The notes under the pieces are model-generated. The model made no database searches. It saw only the letters and a list, made by a program, of their open reading frames with translations, and was not told where the DNA came from. Positions 44,733 to 57,900 of a stretch of DNA of 64,000 bases are shown in pieces. The number at the start of each line of letters is the position of its first letter. The first letter of the stretch is position 1. Origin of the DNA: Lineus longissimus (taxonomy: Eukaryota > Nemertea > Pilidiophora > Heteronemertea > Lineidae); assembly GCF_910592395.1 (NCBI RefSeq), contig NC_088310.1:6517501-6581500 (forward strand), in the 5' to 3' direction. A program made the position numbers and the translations under genes.

Positions 44733-47700
44733 ATGTTCATGAAAGTATCGAATTGAACCATTGTACATTATTCCTTTACATTCATACCACGTAAATTCAA
44801 CTCATTGCACACATCTTAAACAGAGGCACTGATTACTTTCAAATTAAACATCAGAAGACAAAACTAAAGTTAAACATTTAACAGTAGTGACATCTGGTAA
44901 ACATTTGAAGACTTTTGCTACAAAATCAAGTGACTGAACTTTTTTCGTCATTTTAGTGAGAATGGTAGCCAGCATTTAGTCACAAAAATCATCATTTGCA
45001 GAACACAATTTAGATAACAAAAGTGTGAATGAAACATAATAGAATGATAAGAGGACAGCACATTCTGTTAGCCATTCCCTTCATATTCATGAAATCCCCC
45101 TCAAAGGTTAGAATGGCTGCCCTATGATTTTGAATGCACATAGGGAAACCGAGGAACACAAACAAAATATTAAGTTTAAAGAAACTAATACCGGTATACA
45201 AAGTCGTATTAACAAAGCATGCTAGCACTAACAATGCAACCACATTTGATATTTTTCTTACTGCCTTAAAGACCCAAGCAATATTTCAGAAAGGAAACTG
45301 CAACTCTACACTGTTGTACACACATCTAACTTCCTCCACTTTATCCATCATATAGGAATTCAGCAAGAGAAAAAATCAAACCTGGATGCAAATTATGATT
45401 GTAAATATTTACAAATATTACACAGACATTTGGTTAGTGAAAATCAGTCATGCCAGATATCTTACACAATTTTCAAATAATTTATCACACAGGCATATAT
45501 CGTATAGGTGGGTGCTATAATCTGTTTATATATTTTTTGTTATTTTCTTAAAACCATCACCCTGAGTAAGCAATTTGAAACACCAATTTCACCCTAATTT
45601 GGCGAGGGTTATGTATGGATGTTAGATAGCACTGTGCAGATACAGTGTACACTACTCAGGCCAGAATAGGGTGAATCAGAAAATAGGATAGTTAGTTTAG
45701 TTAGCATGAAGCAAATGACTGCTGCCATGGATTAAACATCGAAAATGAATCAGTAGAGACGGAAATAAAGAAAAACTCGTATTACTCATGAAAAGAAATT
45801 ATTTTTTAGCACTTCCTGAACAATGTTAACACATGTTTTTGTTTAGAATGACTCCCACAAAGATGTTTTCAGAATACGTAAAGACTAGTCTTTATTAATT
45901 CTTGATAATAGTTACCACATCATGACATTATATATAAATGTTACACATTGCTAAATTGTCAGTAAAATCTAAAACAATTTTACAAACTTCTAACTTCCCA
46001 GCGACTTTGAAATGACACAGATCGATATAGGATTTCTGTCATGCCATACACACTTCGTTGAAACCCGAAAAGTCCAACTCTCATTTTTTTTTAAATCAGA
46101 AATGTGTCATATTACTCCTCCAAGTTTCAATAGATAACAATGTTAGAAATGAAATGAGCACAAAGACTTTACTACAGACATGGTAACAAAAATATATCAA
46201 CAATATAATTAGTAAGAAACTTATCTACGGTACTCTTTTTGACAAATATACATTCCAATTACAAAGTCCAGACACATGTTCCATTTCTCACATATATGTA
46301 TCTGTTTAACTTACAATATATACATATATTGAAATTATCTAACCTAACTGTTTTCCCGGTATACATGTGCGTGGCAAGTTAAAAATAGAACTCTAATTTT
46401 TTGCCTTGGCAGCAGTCACTCAGCCAGCAACATAAAATCATGAAAGTCTTCCACAGAATTTTTGTTTGATTCTGCAGGTGCGCTCTCAACAACGCTCCTT
46501 TAACAAATGCTCCTTAAAAATTGCAAAAGCATGCAGCATCAATAAGCACCACCCGGCGTAATATATTGAAGATTATTACGAAATGACATGCGCGAAACGA
46601 AGTGGCGGGCGACCAATTGCCTGGCAAGATTTCTTTAAGATTTTGAAATGGTTTTGCTTAGTTTTATTTTTCCATTAGGATTGTATAGTTACATTGACTG
46701 GTTAGTTATTAAGAAAAGCATGAATATTCAACCCCACTTGCATAAATATCGACATCATTGCAATGAATTTCACAGGTACATCCCGATGTTCTGTTTATAG
46801 ATAAAGTACAGCGTTATTTTCGAAAAACGACTGAATAAATATTCAGCATATCCACAGGTGCTTGCCTTGAATACAAAGGCTAACTGCCACCTGATTATTA
46901 CTCACGAAGTGCGACTTCATTAAAATGAACACACTACAGGTTGTTCGAAACAGAATTAATACATCTATGTATCCTTACAGGAGTGAAAAATGAGACAGCT
47001 GTCAAATACACTCATCACATTAGAGACGAGAGACGTCACCAGAACAAGACAATACACTATTGAGAAATTTCCTGCCGGAAAAATTTCATTTCAGAATTTC
47101 AAAACTTTGATTAACCGTAGTGTGTGGTGTATAAAAAGTTGAGCAACCGAGTTGATGTCATCGTAACTAAACAACATGCATTTCCTTACAAAACTTGACA
47201 TATCCTGACTTTCAATAAAACTTACAAGTATACTGAATACTGTCTCAACCTTATACATGAACACGGTGATGCAAAACAATATACATATTAAATGCACTTC
47301 TTCCACAGATATCAAAGATAAGTACAAATATTATGCAGTTTATAAAAGGTTTTACAGAACCATATACAACAGACCTAGTATGATACACACATAGCGCAAT
47401 TGCTCAACGTTCTGCCGAACATCAAGGTTCTGCTGACTCTCGTAGTTTATCAAAAGGGGACACATCAAAGTCGTGTTACCACAGATAATAGACCTAATCA
47501 GTGTCATCTATGGTTAGATTTGATTTTGTCAGAGCAGGCCAGTTTAACAAAAGTACATCATTCACCAGAACTACCAAGATCGGATATCTACCACCCTAAA
47601 AAGATTTTTAATCCAGTAATAACTTTTCCACAGGCCAGACCCCGAACAATGGGTGATATGAATAAAGACGAGCAAATGCTTTTTTCTAAAACTCCGCATA

Positions 47701-48915
47701 CATTTCCACTAGGCCTTTCTGTACAAAATTGAAGTAAAAGCATTCGCTAGTCTTTATTCATATCACCCAATGTCACAACCCAGCCTCACAAATTCTAGGC
47801 AATGATACTTTTTGTTTAATTCATCCCGACAAAAAGTTGTCCACAGAAACGACATTTGACATAGAAATGCTGATAGCAAGACACTGAATCAGGATACCCT
47901 GATTCCGGAGCAAATGAGATGTAATAGATGTTACAGATGTGCAAAGAGCAAAGCTTTTGAAGCCAAGCTATGATACCTTACCAAAAAGAACTATAAGCTA
48001 GTACCGATAACCAGCACACACAAGCTAAACGTGAATGACAAGTCTAGATAAGATACATGTAGGTAGCATCAAGAATTAGTAAAGACTAATCTTTATTAAT
48101 TCTTAGTAGCATTAAATTATCAACCAATCAGAGTTTAAGAATGACACAATAAGAATAGGACGGCCGAGAAATACCTATTTCTTCCACAACATCTGTACAA
48201 AGATAATAATAATAATATTAACGTATCTTACTAATATTTGAAGAAAACTTATCGACAGTGAAACCAAACATTGCCAGTTTTTAACAAGTGGAAAAAATCA
48301 GCCTGCCCTACAAAGTTTGGATAGAAATGAAGAACCTTGAATAAGGCATGTATCTATTTTCTAGGGTATGACTATGAAAACCTGGGTTTACAATATGTGG
48401 GTTAATTCAAAAGGTTTTTTAAAAGCACATTTCTTCATTTGTCAATACTCGCCAAAAACATAACATCTCAAAAATATTCGAATTTCGCCACGGTTGATAG
48501 TAAAATGTGCAGTTCAATTGAAGAGTGATGAATACAGAACTTGCATAGTGTTCGTTTACAATGAAAATGTCAAGCGACAAGCTGCATGGTTTAAACACAA
48601 TGACGTCAAGCGCATAGGAGAACGCGCACACAATGTAGTTGCAGCAGTAGTCGTCCCAATTTGAGGTACCATTCACATGACGTATATATACTTTTACACA
48701 CATCACCAAAGAAAGTTTGTGCAACATGCAAAATTGACTCCAGTTTTGATCCTGCATGACATGACAATAATATGCAGGAAGTTAGCCTGAAGAATGGTGG
48801 GTTCCTTTCTCTGGAGTTGTCGAAATCTTCATGTTTATATATTACAACGGCACCAATAGTTGTCGATTGTGCAGTGTCATAATTTTTTTCGGCATAGTGT
48901 CTTTTTGGTGGCATT
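44733..48915. other. Non-coding stretch downstream of atlastin, probably partly its 3'UTR
   Basis: AT-rich with scattered stops and no supported coding exon. The atlastin stop is at 48916, and minus-strand AATAAA-like sites occur at several points (for example near 48088, 45892 and 44314), so the 3' end is undecided. It contains an inverted repeat at 47646-47773 and two other copies of a TAAAGACTA-type palindrome (about 45884 and 48079). Confidence 0.45.
47646..47773. repeat. Inverted repeat, 38-bp arms
   Basis: 47646-47683 and 47736-47773 are inverted copies with about three mismatches; the core of each is GGGTGATATGAATAAAGAC. The interior is 52 bp. A related GGTGATGTGAATAAAGACT sequence occurs near 42228 inside the satellite region, so this may be a small MITE family. 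Confidence 0.75.
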
Positions 48916-51900
48916 TCATTGCTTTTTCGTCTTGATCTTGACAGCATGTTCCACTCCTGATTGCATTGCTTTCATGTAAATTGGACTAAGGACCTGCAAT
49001 GAGATATAGAAAGAGGTAAAAGTACATGTACATGTATTTAGTAATATATTTCAAATTTTATTTTCAAATTTTACTGAGCTTATCTCAATAAAGATTGAAC
49101 ACACAAGTCTAAACAAAGCTGTCACAACTTTAAGTCACTCTGGAGAACAAGTCTGAAGACTGGCAGCTGTGCAATTACGATTTTAACAATAATTTCTGTT
49201 AGGGGCCTAGAAGGTTGATGTCGCACATAAACATAATACTGTTTCAGAAACTGGGCCATACCTAAATATCATATTCAACTGAGTATTGTTAATCCATGCT
49301 GTTTACGCAAAATCTGCTTTCATTAAATTGGTCAATGGTATGATTAATAATAACAAATGTAAATGATGACAGCAGCTCACCTTTTCCCATATGTGATCGG
49401 CGATCTGGTCGATGTAAACGCCTAATTCCCTGAAGTCCCCACTGTAGCGCACGTACGCCCAGATGCATAGCACCACCAATGAAATCCCAAGGACTAAGTT
49501 GAAAACGTTTGCTAACGATTCCAGACCGACAAATCCTAATAGACCAGAAACGACGTAAGCAAAGACCATGACGGCGAATATTGTAGCCGGAGTACGAGCA
49601 GCACTGAAGATATTTTTACTGTCGTTGTGCTTTTGAAAGTTTTCATATGTCTCTTCAAGTTCATTTGCTAATCTTTCTCCATACTGTTCACTGAATTCCG
49701 GCCCTCCCATCTTTCTTGTTGTGTTGAATAGATTGACTGCAGCGTTCTTGCACCGGCTGTGCTCCCGCTGTAGTAACTCGGGACCCATGTACGGTCGGTC
49801 ACCTCCGCACACCTAGAAACAAGACAAAATACGTTTAAAAAAGTACCTGGATTTCTTCAAATTTAAATGGACAATGCTCAGAATGAAACTTGGTACTCGA
49901 ATTTACGATTAAAAGTGTGTCTAACCTTTTCCATTTCCTTGTTGTACAAGTCTTTGGCATTTGCAACAGCGGCGAGATTGTTGGCTTCAGCAGTGGCCTG
50001 AAAAGTACAGACAAATCATGAATATCAACTCGACAATAGTCTAAAACATTCTTAAATGAAAAGTTCTGAAGCCTAGGCATGCTTACATCATATACATGTA
50101 AGCACAGAACAACAACCACTGACAGTTATTACATGTATTTTGTGTTATTGTGACACAAGTTAATATCTTATCAGCAAATGAAAAATTATTGCTACATTGT
50201 ACCACTTAACTTACCAAGCATCAAACCACACTGCACGCTCTGCCATCAGAGAGTCAATGTTTCATACAAACGAATACAAAAATTGAATACCTGGAGCATG
50301 GACTTTGGCTCGGGAAGCTCGTCTCCCTGATAAATTTTTATGTAGGCTCTGAAATATTCCAATAATCCTTTGCCTGTCACTTTGCTGCCATTGATTTCTT
50401 TGACGACGACGTTTTGGGGAGACAAGAGCCGCGGAACCAGTTTCTTCAAATGCTCCTGGAATTCTGATTCAATATCTGAAATATAAGAACGTCATGATTT
50501 ATATCTGACTGAGGACAAAACAGATGAGGCACCCTGATATTTCACAGAGTATATCCCACAACACTGATGTGTTCCCACAACACTGATGTGTTCCCACAAC
50601 ACTGATGTGTTCAAGTAATTTTGGGTACTATTCTAAGTTTGAACCATCATCTTGTGGAAGCGGCTTTTAAATGTTACGACACTAATTTTTAGTGACCAGT
50701 GTCCAAACCTTGTCATGAAGCAGCTCCGCAATTTGAGAAGTACTGAGTGATAAAAGCCATCTTGTACCATTTGCCTAATTAAACGGTTTTGAGATTCTCC
50801 TGCAATTATTCCAAGTTAACAAACCTGACAAACGACCGTCGAAGTGTGGATTGGTGGCCACCTTTAGGCCAGGATGTGGTAATAGGAAGCAGCCGATTCT
50901 TTGGAAACAAGACTTGATGTGTTGCCGAATCTGCTGCAGCTCTTGATGCTGGCGGTCGGATATCTGTAGTCGTTTCTCGAGCATTGCAAGCCCCCCTTGC
51001 TCACCATATGCGGCCTCGTAGGGGTAGCACCAGTCACGAACAAGAAATTCAAGAACCTGAGGAAGATGAACATTAATCACTAATACATCAGACAAGCCAT
51101 TAATTCTGCACTGTAAATTATCCATACGTCAACCTTTTTCCTTCTACAAAATCTATCAACACTTTTCAGGCTTGTCGTGAAGTCTAGACACCAGGAGGCG
51201 ACAATGATGAACGACTCTTCCTTGATATCAACATTCTTAGAATAACAAGAACACAATTGCTATCAGAATGTCACGTCTGGCTGAAGTCTATGTAATGTAC
51301 TCACTTGGAAAGGTTTCGTGTTGTTATTATCTTCTAAAGCTAATCGGCCATATTCGGTGAATAACTGCAGATGCTGTAGATCATCCTCTTGAATATTCAT
51401 CGATAAGTTATACACCTGCAAAAAAAGTAATAATTGATTTTATGTCCTAATTATCCTTGTATTCGTTTTTGATTGATGGCTGTTAGTGTTAACAGCAAAT
51501 ACAAAGTCGGCAATTGACATGACTTTATTCCACAAGCTGGCCACATTTAACCCCGGCAGGCTAATTTATACTACTCCCATTTTCATGGAGAAATTCTTTG
51601 CTTTCTCTTTCAAGTTTACTTTATAAACATCCCGGGCTTAGAAGGCGCCTGTTTCTATCTTACCTGTACAGAACTGACCATGGTACTGAGAGCAAACACT
51701 GTGGCACAATCCTTGACGGTGGACGAGCTGTCAAAGGCACCCTGAGTGTCCATAAGTAATACAACAAGCTGGAAAGGACATTTTGAAAATGCATTCACAA
51801 ATGTATTTCGGAGTTGGCAATGTTTCAGCTGGAGTACCAGGGGTGGAAAATTCCCAACCCACACCATCGGGGAATTATCTCATATTATGATAAGTTTTAA

Positions 51901-54900
51901 ATCAGGAGGATGAGTTCAAGGATTATCAAAATGGTTACACTGTATGACACACTTATCTCATTAAAAATATTGCATTTATCAGGACACTAAATAGTTTGTT
52001 TATGGCTCAGTACAACTAGGTTACTAGAACATACATTATTTGTGATCTACTGTTGTCACAGACTAGTTACAGATGTAATGACAGCTGGATGGAGTTAATA
52101 GTTAATGTACCTTTTCGAAGTCAAGAAAGTGCATGTAATATGACCGCCAAGAGGATGAAAAACACACAATTTAGGACCCCTGGCCTGATCTATTGATTTG
52201 AGTCTACCTTTAACACCTGTTGCCAGCCATGTTAGTAGATCTACTACCCTTCGCTTATCAGTGAATACTAGATAATGGTAATACGTGAATTTTAACTTGT
52301 AGCCTACAAAACTGGGAAATGGGCCATCACAAAGTTTTTCTCACTCGACTATTCACACTATCATCAAGGGCAATGTTTAATCTGAGCAAGGCTGAAGAGA
52401 GTGTCTCTTTCGTGCCACCCTGTATTTGTGTTACATTTACATCATTTATAACAGTGTTGGTGAAGATGGTGTGCCCTGGGGGAAGACACTTCTTCCACAC
52501 TCCCAATATCAGCCAGTGGCCATGAAAAGAGCTGAATGCACTCCTAAGATTTAGTACCACAGGCAACACAGCAGCTGGTACAGATGCAGAGTACTGAGTA
52601 CAGCCTACATGTATGTCTAGAAAAACTCTGCCCAGCCTGTCTTGAAGCTCAAGGGGGGACTCCAGTGTGACCACAGCAATAAGATTTACCACTGGTAACA
52701 CAGCAGCTGGCACAGATCCAGAGCAATGGTCTAGAAAAACTTAGCCCAGCTGGACTTGTAGCTCAGAGGGGGAATCTTCCAGAAAGAATTGTTCCTTAAG
52801 CAAGAGGCCTTACTTCGTCTCCAGATGCTGCCTTTACAACGAATGGTTCACTCCACATCAGGATACCGGTAGTGTCACGCTCTGATCCCCCTCGCCAGGA
52901 GAACCCCTCCAAGGGAGAGTTGCTGTCGCCCAGCCAATTTGGATCATCCTGGTATTAAAAGAAAACGCAACTTTAAAACATGTTTTTTCAAATGATGCTG
53001 GTAGTAGTGTACATTACACTATAGCAATACTAGGTAAAGCAAAAGGCCCCATAAAAGTGAAAAACATGAGTAGCTTGTAACAGACTCTGCCCCCCTGGTC
53101 AAAGACCGACTCCTTGATTGGTGCCCACCCATGGTGATATGCGCTGCAGCAAATGCTCACAAAAGCTTACCCAGCCTTAGGCAGAGGAACACACATGCTC
53201 AATGTTTGGACTTACCAAAGCAGAAAGATATCTGAGGAAGAAGTCGAGTAAGAACGACTTTCCCTTCCTGAAGGCTCCAGCCACCGAGACGACGACAACA
53301 TTCCGATCCCGGACTCGAGGGTCCAGTAAGATTTTACTTAGGGCCTCTTCATCTAATTCGAATGTATGTTCTTCGGTGGCCAAGACGATCTGGACTGGTT
53401 CCCCCTTCAGCTGGGCACCACTGGCAGACACTGAAAGAAACCAGAAAACAAACCAAATTATATTTTAAGCAGATTTCTTCGGTATCATTATCAACTTTGC
53501 ACTATCAGTTAATCAATGATATTGATTTGTGTCCTCAAATTCAAAATCAAAATCAAAATCGATTCTCTCTGTAGTTGAATTCTTTTAGGAACTGGGCAAT
53601 CAGAGAACTCGTCACATGGGGCCCAAGATGATATTTCTCCATGGATTAGACTTACACTAACCATCATCAACAACTTCGGCTGAATCAAAACCACCCCTTG
53701 CCACGTCAAAAGCCATTCAAAAGTGATGTAGATACGATGTATGAATGATATTTTTGTGATAAAACTAGAACACAAAACTTCTTCATTGAAATAACCCAGG
53801 CGTGGATAAGATAGCGTGCCGTCGAAAGATATAGGTGCTTGTATGAATGGTAATGGTAAGAAATTTTCAGCACAATGTTAAGGAAGGTAAGAAATAAACA
53901 ATCCTGGTGAACAGTTTTGAGAAGTACTTAAACAAGGTGGGTGTGGATTCGGAAATTGATTCTATTCACATGTAGATCCACTCTGCTTCAGTTTTACTAA
54001 GCCCAAAGGTCTGTGTCAATTTCCTTATTTGCCCAGAAATCTCAGATCTGGTGCTAAATGGTCCCTAATGGTTGATTAGCTATTTAATCACACCACTGAT
54101 TGATAAGCATCAGGTAACCATGTTATGCATCTTCATTAACGTAGACTGCGTTTTCTGGTAGTTCCATTTTAAAACAAGGCTGGGCAACGAGGTCTGCTAA
54201 TTACATTTAGTGTGCACCGAAACCGAGTTATTTGAACACCACCCTAACTCACCACCCAGTCTTATATCAGACAATGATAACTCATTCGACTCATTGCCAC
54301 CTGAAAGTAAACCGATCGTTTTCTTTTACTAATCACACTATTGAGAGCCTGCTGAACACGATAAATTTTTGATGAAAGGCGAGAATTACTTCTAAGATGT
54401 TCCAAGAAAGATGTTACAAAAACATCATTCAAATATTTGATCTCCTCCAAGGGCCTTTCAAAGGATGTATTGGACGACTTCAGGCAGTTTAATAAATCCG
54501 AATACTGAACACCAACATATCGGACAAGGAGAAATTTTGTACAACAGTGGCGATGTGGTGTTAGATGAAGCATGCAGGGCCGAAAGCTACAAGGGCCCCC
54601 TGACTATCTGCTTGACAAGAGTTGATAGGATGTCAACACATTCCAATTTATAAAACAGTCTTTAAAAATTCAACAAAGTGAGTAGCAATTTGAAATGTGT
54701 TTGTATGAATAAAAAATAAATGATAACTTTGCAATCCTGGAAAGATTATTAAAAATGCAGTGTAACTGAAAGCAAATCATATCAATGAATAATATACAGC
54801 AGACAATGACAACTGAAGCAAGACAACATTGATGATTCGTTCCCAAAGCAAGAATGATAGATACATCATTGGTACTACCACTATACCGTCATGATCTCAA

Positions 54901-57900
54901 CCGATGGATTCTTTCACAAATTGCTTGTTTCGAATTCAACTAACTCAACCAATACCTCACTAGATAATAAAATCATTTCACAGCTGTTAGGGTAAGGGCA
55001 AAAGCATGTCTTGATAGCAGTGTTTCAAGCAAGGCCTGGCTCTGCACTCACTCACGTCAAAAGCTGTGGAGTGGTTACCCATGTAGCTACCTGTATTAGA
55101 ACCTAATCTGCATGAAGTAGCTGGCAAAACTGAAATGGACCAGTTTTAACCTTACTTTGCGTAAGGGGAAAAGTGGCCAAGTAAAGACTTTCCTCAGTCA
55201 GTGACTTGGACAATTGGGGAGGTACAAAACTGCAAGCCAACTACAACTAGAGAACAAGAAAGAACACGAAGAAGTGTTTTATCAATTGAAAACATGCATT
55301 ATTACAATTTGTTAGTCTACCTGAACTACTACTGCTGCCAAATATCGGAGGCATTTTCTGTCCAAACACAGAAAGACTCCAAGCTTATAATTGGCAAAAG
55401 ATTTGTCACAATTAGTCCTAGAAATCTCTATGAAGTCCTGTGCTCTGGAAATATGAAGAAATGAGAAAATTGGTTATAAATCAGAAGTTTGTATGCATGA
55501 CACTTGGCGCATGATTGAGCAATTAACTGGGATCTAAAAACTGATATTCCAATGAGGCCGATAACTGCTCTTCCTGCCTGAATAATGCCAATATTGGTAA
55601 AACTTCATGTTACAAATACAGACGATAAATATACAACTTAACTGGAGATCATTTCTAATTTCCCTAGCCAAAATTACTACACGACCATGATAAAGCATTA
55701 ACACCCCCCCAAAATAGGGTCTACAGAGACCTGTTTTTATTTCCCAATTTCCCAAGCCCTGCCACTTGCCAATAGTAATGATTAAAACACTTTTTGATAT
55801 TGTGGGAACAAAAAATCAGACTGCAATTAGTCGTGTCGGAAGTAGTGTCTCAATGGGCTGGATCTGGAGGATAAAGAAGATAATTAAAATGATTAAAAAC
55901 AGTGAAGAAAAATCAATCATCTCATTAGCATGCACACTCTTACGCATTGCTCCAAACTCCAAGTTGCTATTAAAGCAAGACTCGCTGTCTGCTTTTTACA
56001 AACAGAGTTGGCAAAGTTGCATATTTAAGGTGAGAAAACTTCAGCGTTCAAAAGTCCAAGACCAATAAAAATCAATAAACCCATTTTGCCAAAAGGACAT
56101 TTCTTTTGATTCAAATGCAAGCAACTACATTTGTACTATCTTATTTGGCACTTTGAAATGTCAGATCACAGATCGGCCAATCGATTGTACAATCAATAAT
56201 GTCCCAAGGAAATCCAAAGTGTGGCAAGGTCATGATAGTCTAAGCTCAGGAGTGCTTTATAACCTGCCAAAGAAGATACAGAGATTCAGCATACAGAATA
56301 ATCTATGTCGGCTCAATCGATAATGGGATGAGGAAGCAATCTTCACCACAAGTGTATCTCTACAAACCAGGAGAAAGTCGATACCGGATCCTTATTCCAA
56401 TATTTCCAACGATTGTCACAGACTGCAGCAAAAAGCTAATCCTTTATTGAAATGAGAATATGATAGTGGAAAACGGAGTGTTCTACTTTTCACAATTCAA
56501 CAACTGTACAGTGTGTCTCAAAAGGAATGATGATTAATTTTTTTCGATGGTGCTGGTCCCAGAATGGTAATTTTGAGTCGAGTAACCTTCCGCTCAACCA
56601 TCAGAAAATTGGTCTTGCTACTGTTAATTTTCTATTTCTGGACATAGTGGTGGTTTTATCCAGCTGTTAGAGAATCAAAAGAAGGTAAATAGTGGATGAA
56701 TAACTACAACAAACACCAAATCAATCATATTTTGATGAACAATTTTATTCTAGAATCAGATGAGTAAATATGTCCATATAATCAGTGATACCAACTAATA
56801 TTTATTCATAAAATTTCAGGAAATTAACATCACTCATTCAAACACAAAGACCTTGTGTACTGGAAGTGTGCACGCCTCTACTTCATCCAGACACTCTTTT
56901 AAAGTGGACTGTCAACAAGGAATTTTGTATGGGAACTCCAGTTGAATAAATTTCCCTCAAATAATTAAAATACTTCCATTGTTTTGAATATTTTAATCAT
57001 TTTTATACAAGTCAAGGGTTTTCGGCAAGGATTAATTGTAGACTGACAAGTGGCACTTTTTATTATCCAAAGAGGAACATGGGATTTAATAAGAATCTTC
57101 ATCATTCATATTTCAGTTTTCCATTTTTACTTCATATGCAACTTGCAGTGACTCTTGACTTGTATGGTTGTCTGTATGGGCTTGATTTAACACGCTTCAG
57201 CCAGTTTTGTGGGCATGTCAGAAAACTGCAGAAGAGAAGGGCCCAGAAGTGTAAGACGTGTATTATCCCACAATTACACCTTTCCTCACCAAATTACCTA
57301 CAGCGATTTCATGCAATTTCACTCAGGTAGGCAAAGCTGCGGACTGACACATTAGTAAGCAATACTTGATTAATGCTTTTAAAATGCCATAAAACTGTTT
57401 GTCTAGAAATTGAAATGTTATTACAGCTCCTGAGTCTTAAAAGAGTTCTAAGTACATGTGCAACCAGCCAAACACAAAATCACGCAGAAGATTTTTTACT
57501 GACAGATGGCTGGACTGATCTTCGCAAAAATCAAAGTCGACCTACATGAGCATATTTTTCAGCATTGTGAACAATTTTATATCTTTTAAACACTCGTTCT
57601 TCTGACTTGCAACAAATTACTTAGCTTCACTTTCAGGTAGCCAAGCGAATACTTGGAAGCTATTAGTAGTAACTGTCAGGGGTGTGTTTGCGTCGTATAA
57701 CGGCATGCTGGAATGTACACAATCTCATGAACATCTTAGCCGCTATCTTTGCAACAAGGAGCTAACAGCACACCTTATAGTTACAAGTTATTCGGATATG
57801 TCTTCGGAGCTGTTTCTGCTGGATCTATGCGGGAATGAAATGAGATTTTTTTTTTTTTTTCAATGAGAGATACAGAAGCTCCAGATCAATTAACAAGTAT

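Noticed and set aside
51126-51240. Possible extra atlastin exon (minus-strand frame with [10 protein letters not shown])
   Set aside because: Joining 51305 directly to 51056 gives [13 protein letters not shown], matching the known atlastin layout; an insert there would disrupt the GTPase core.
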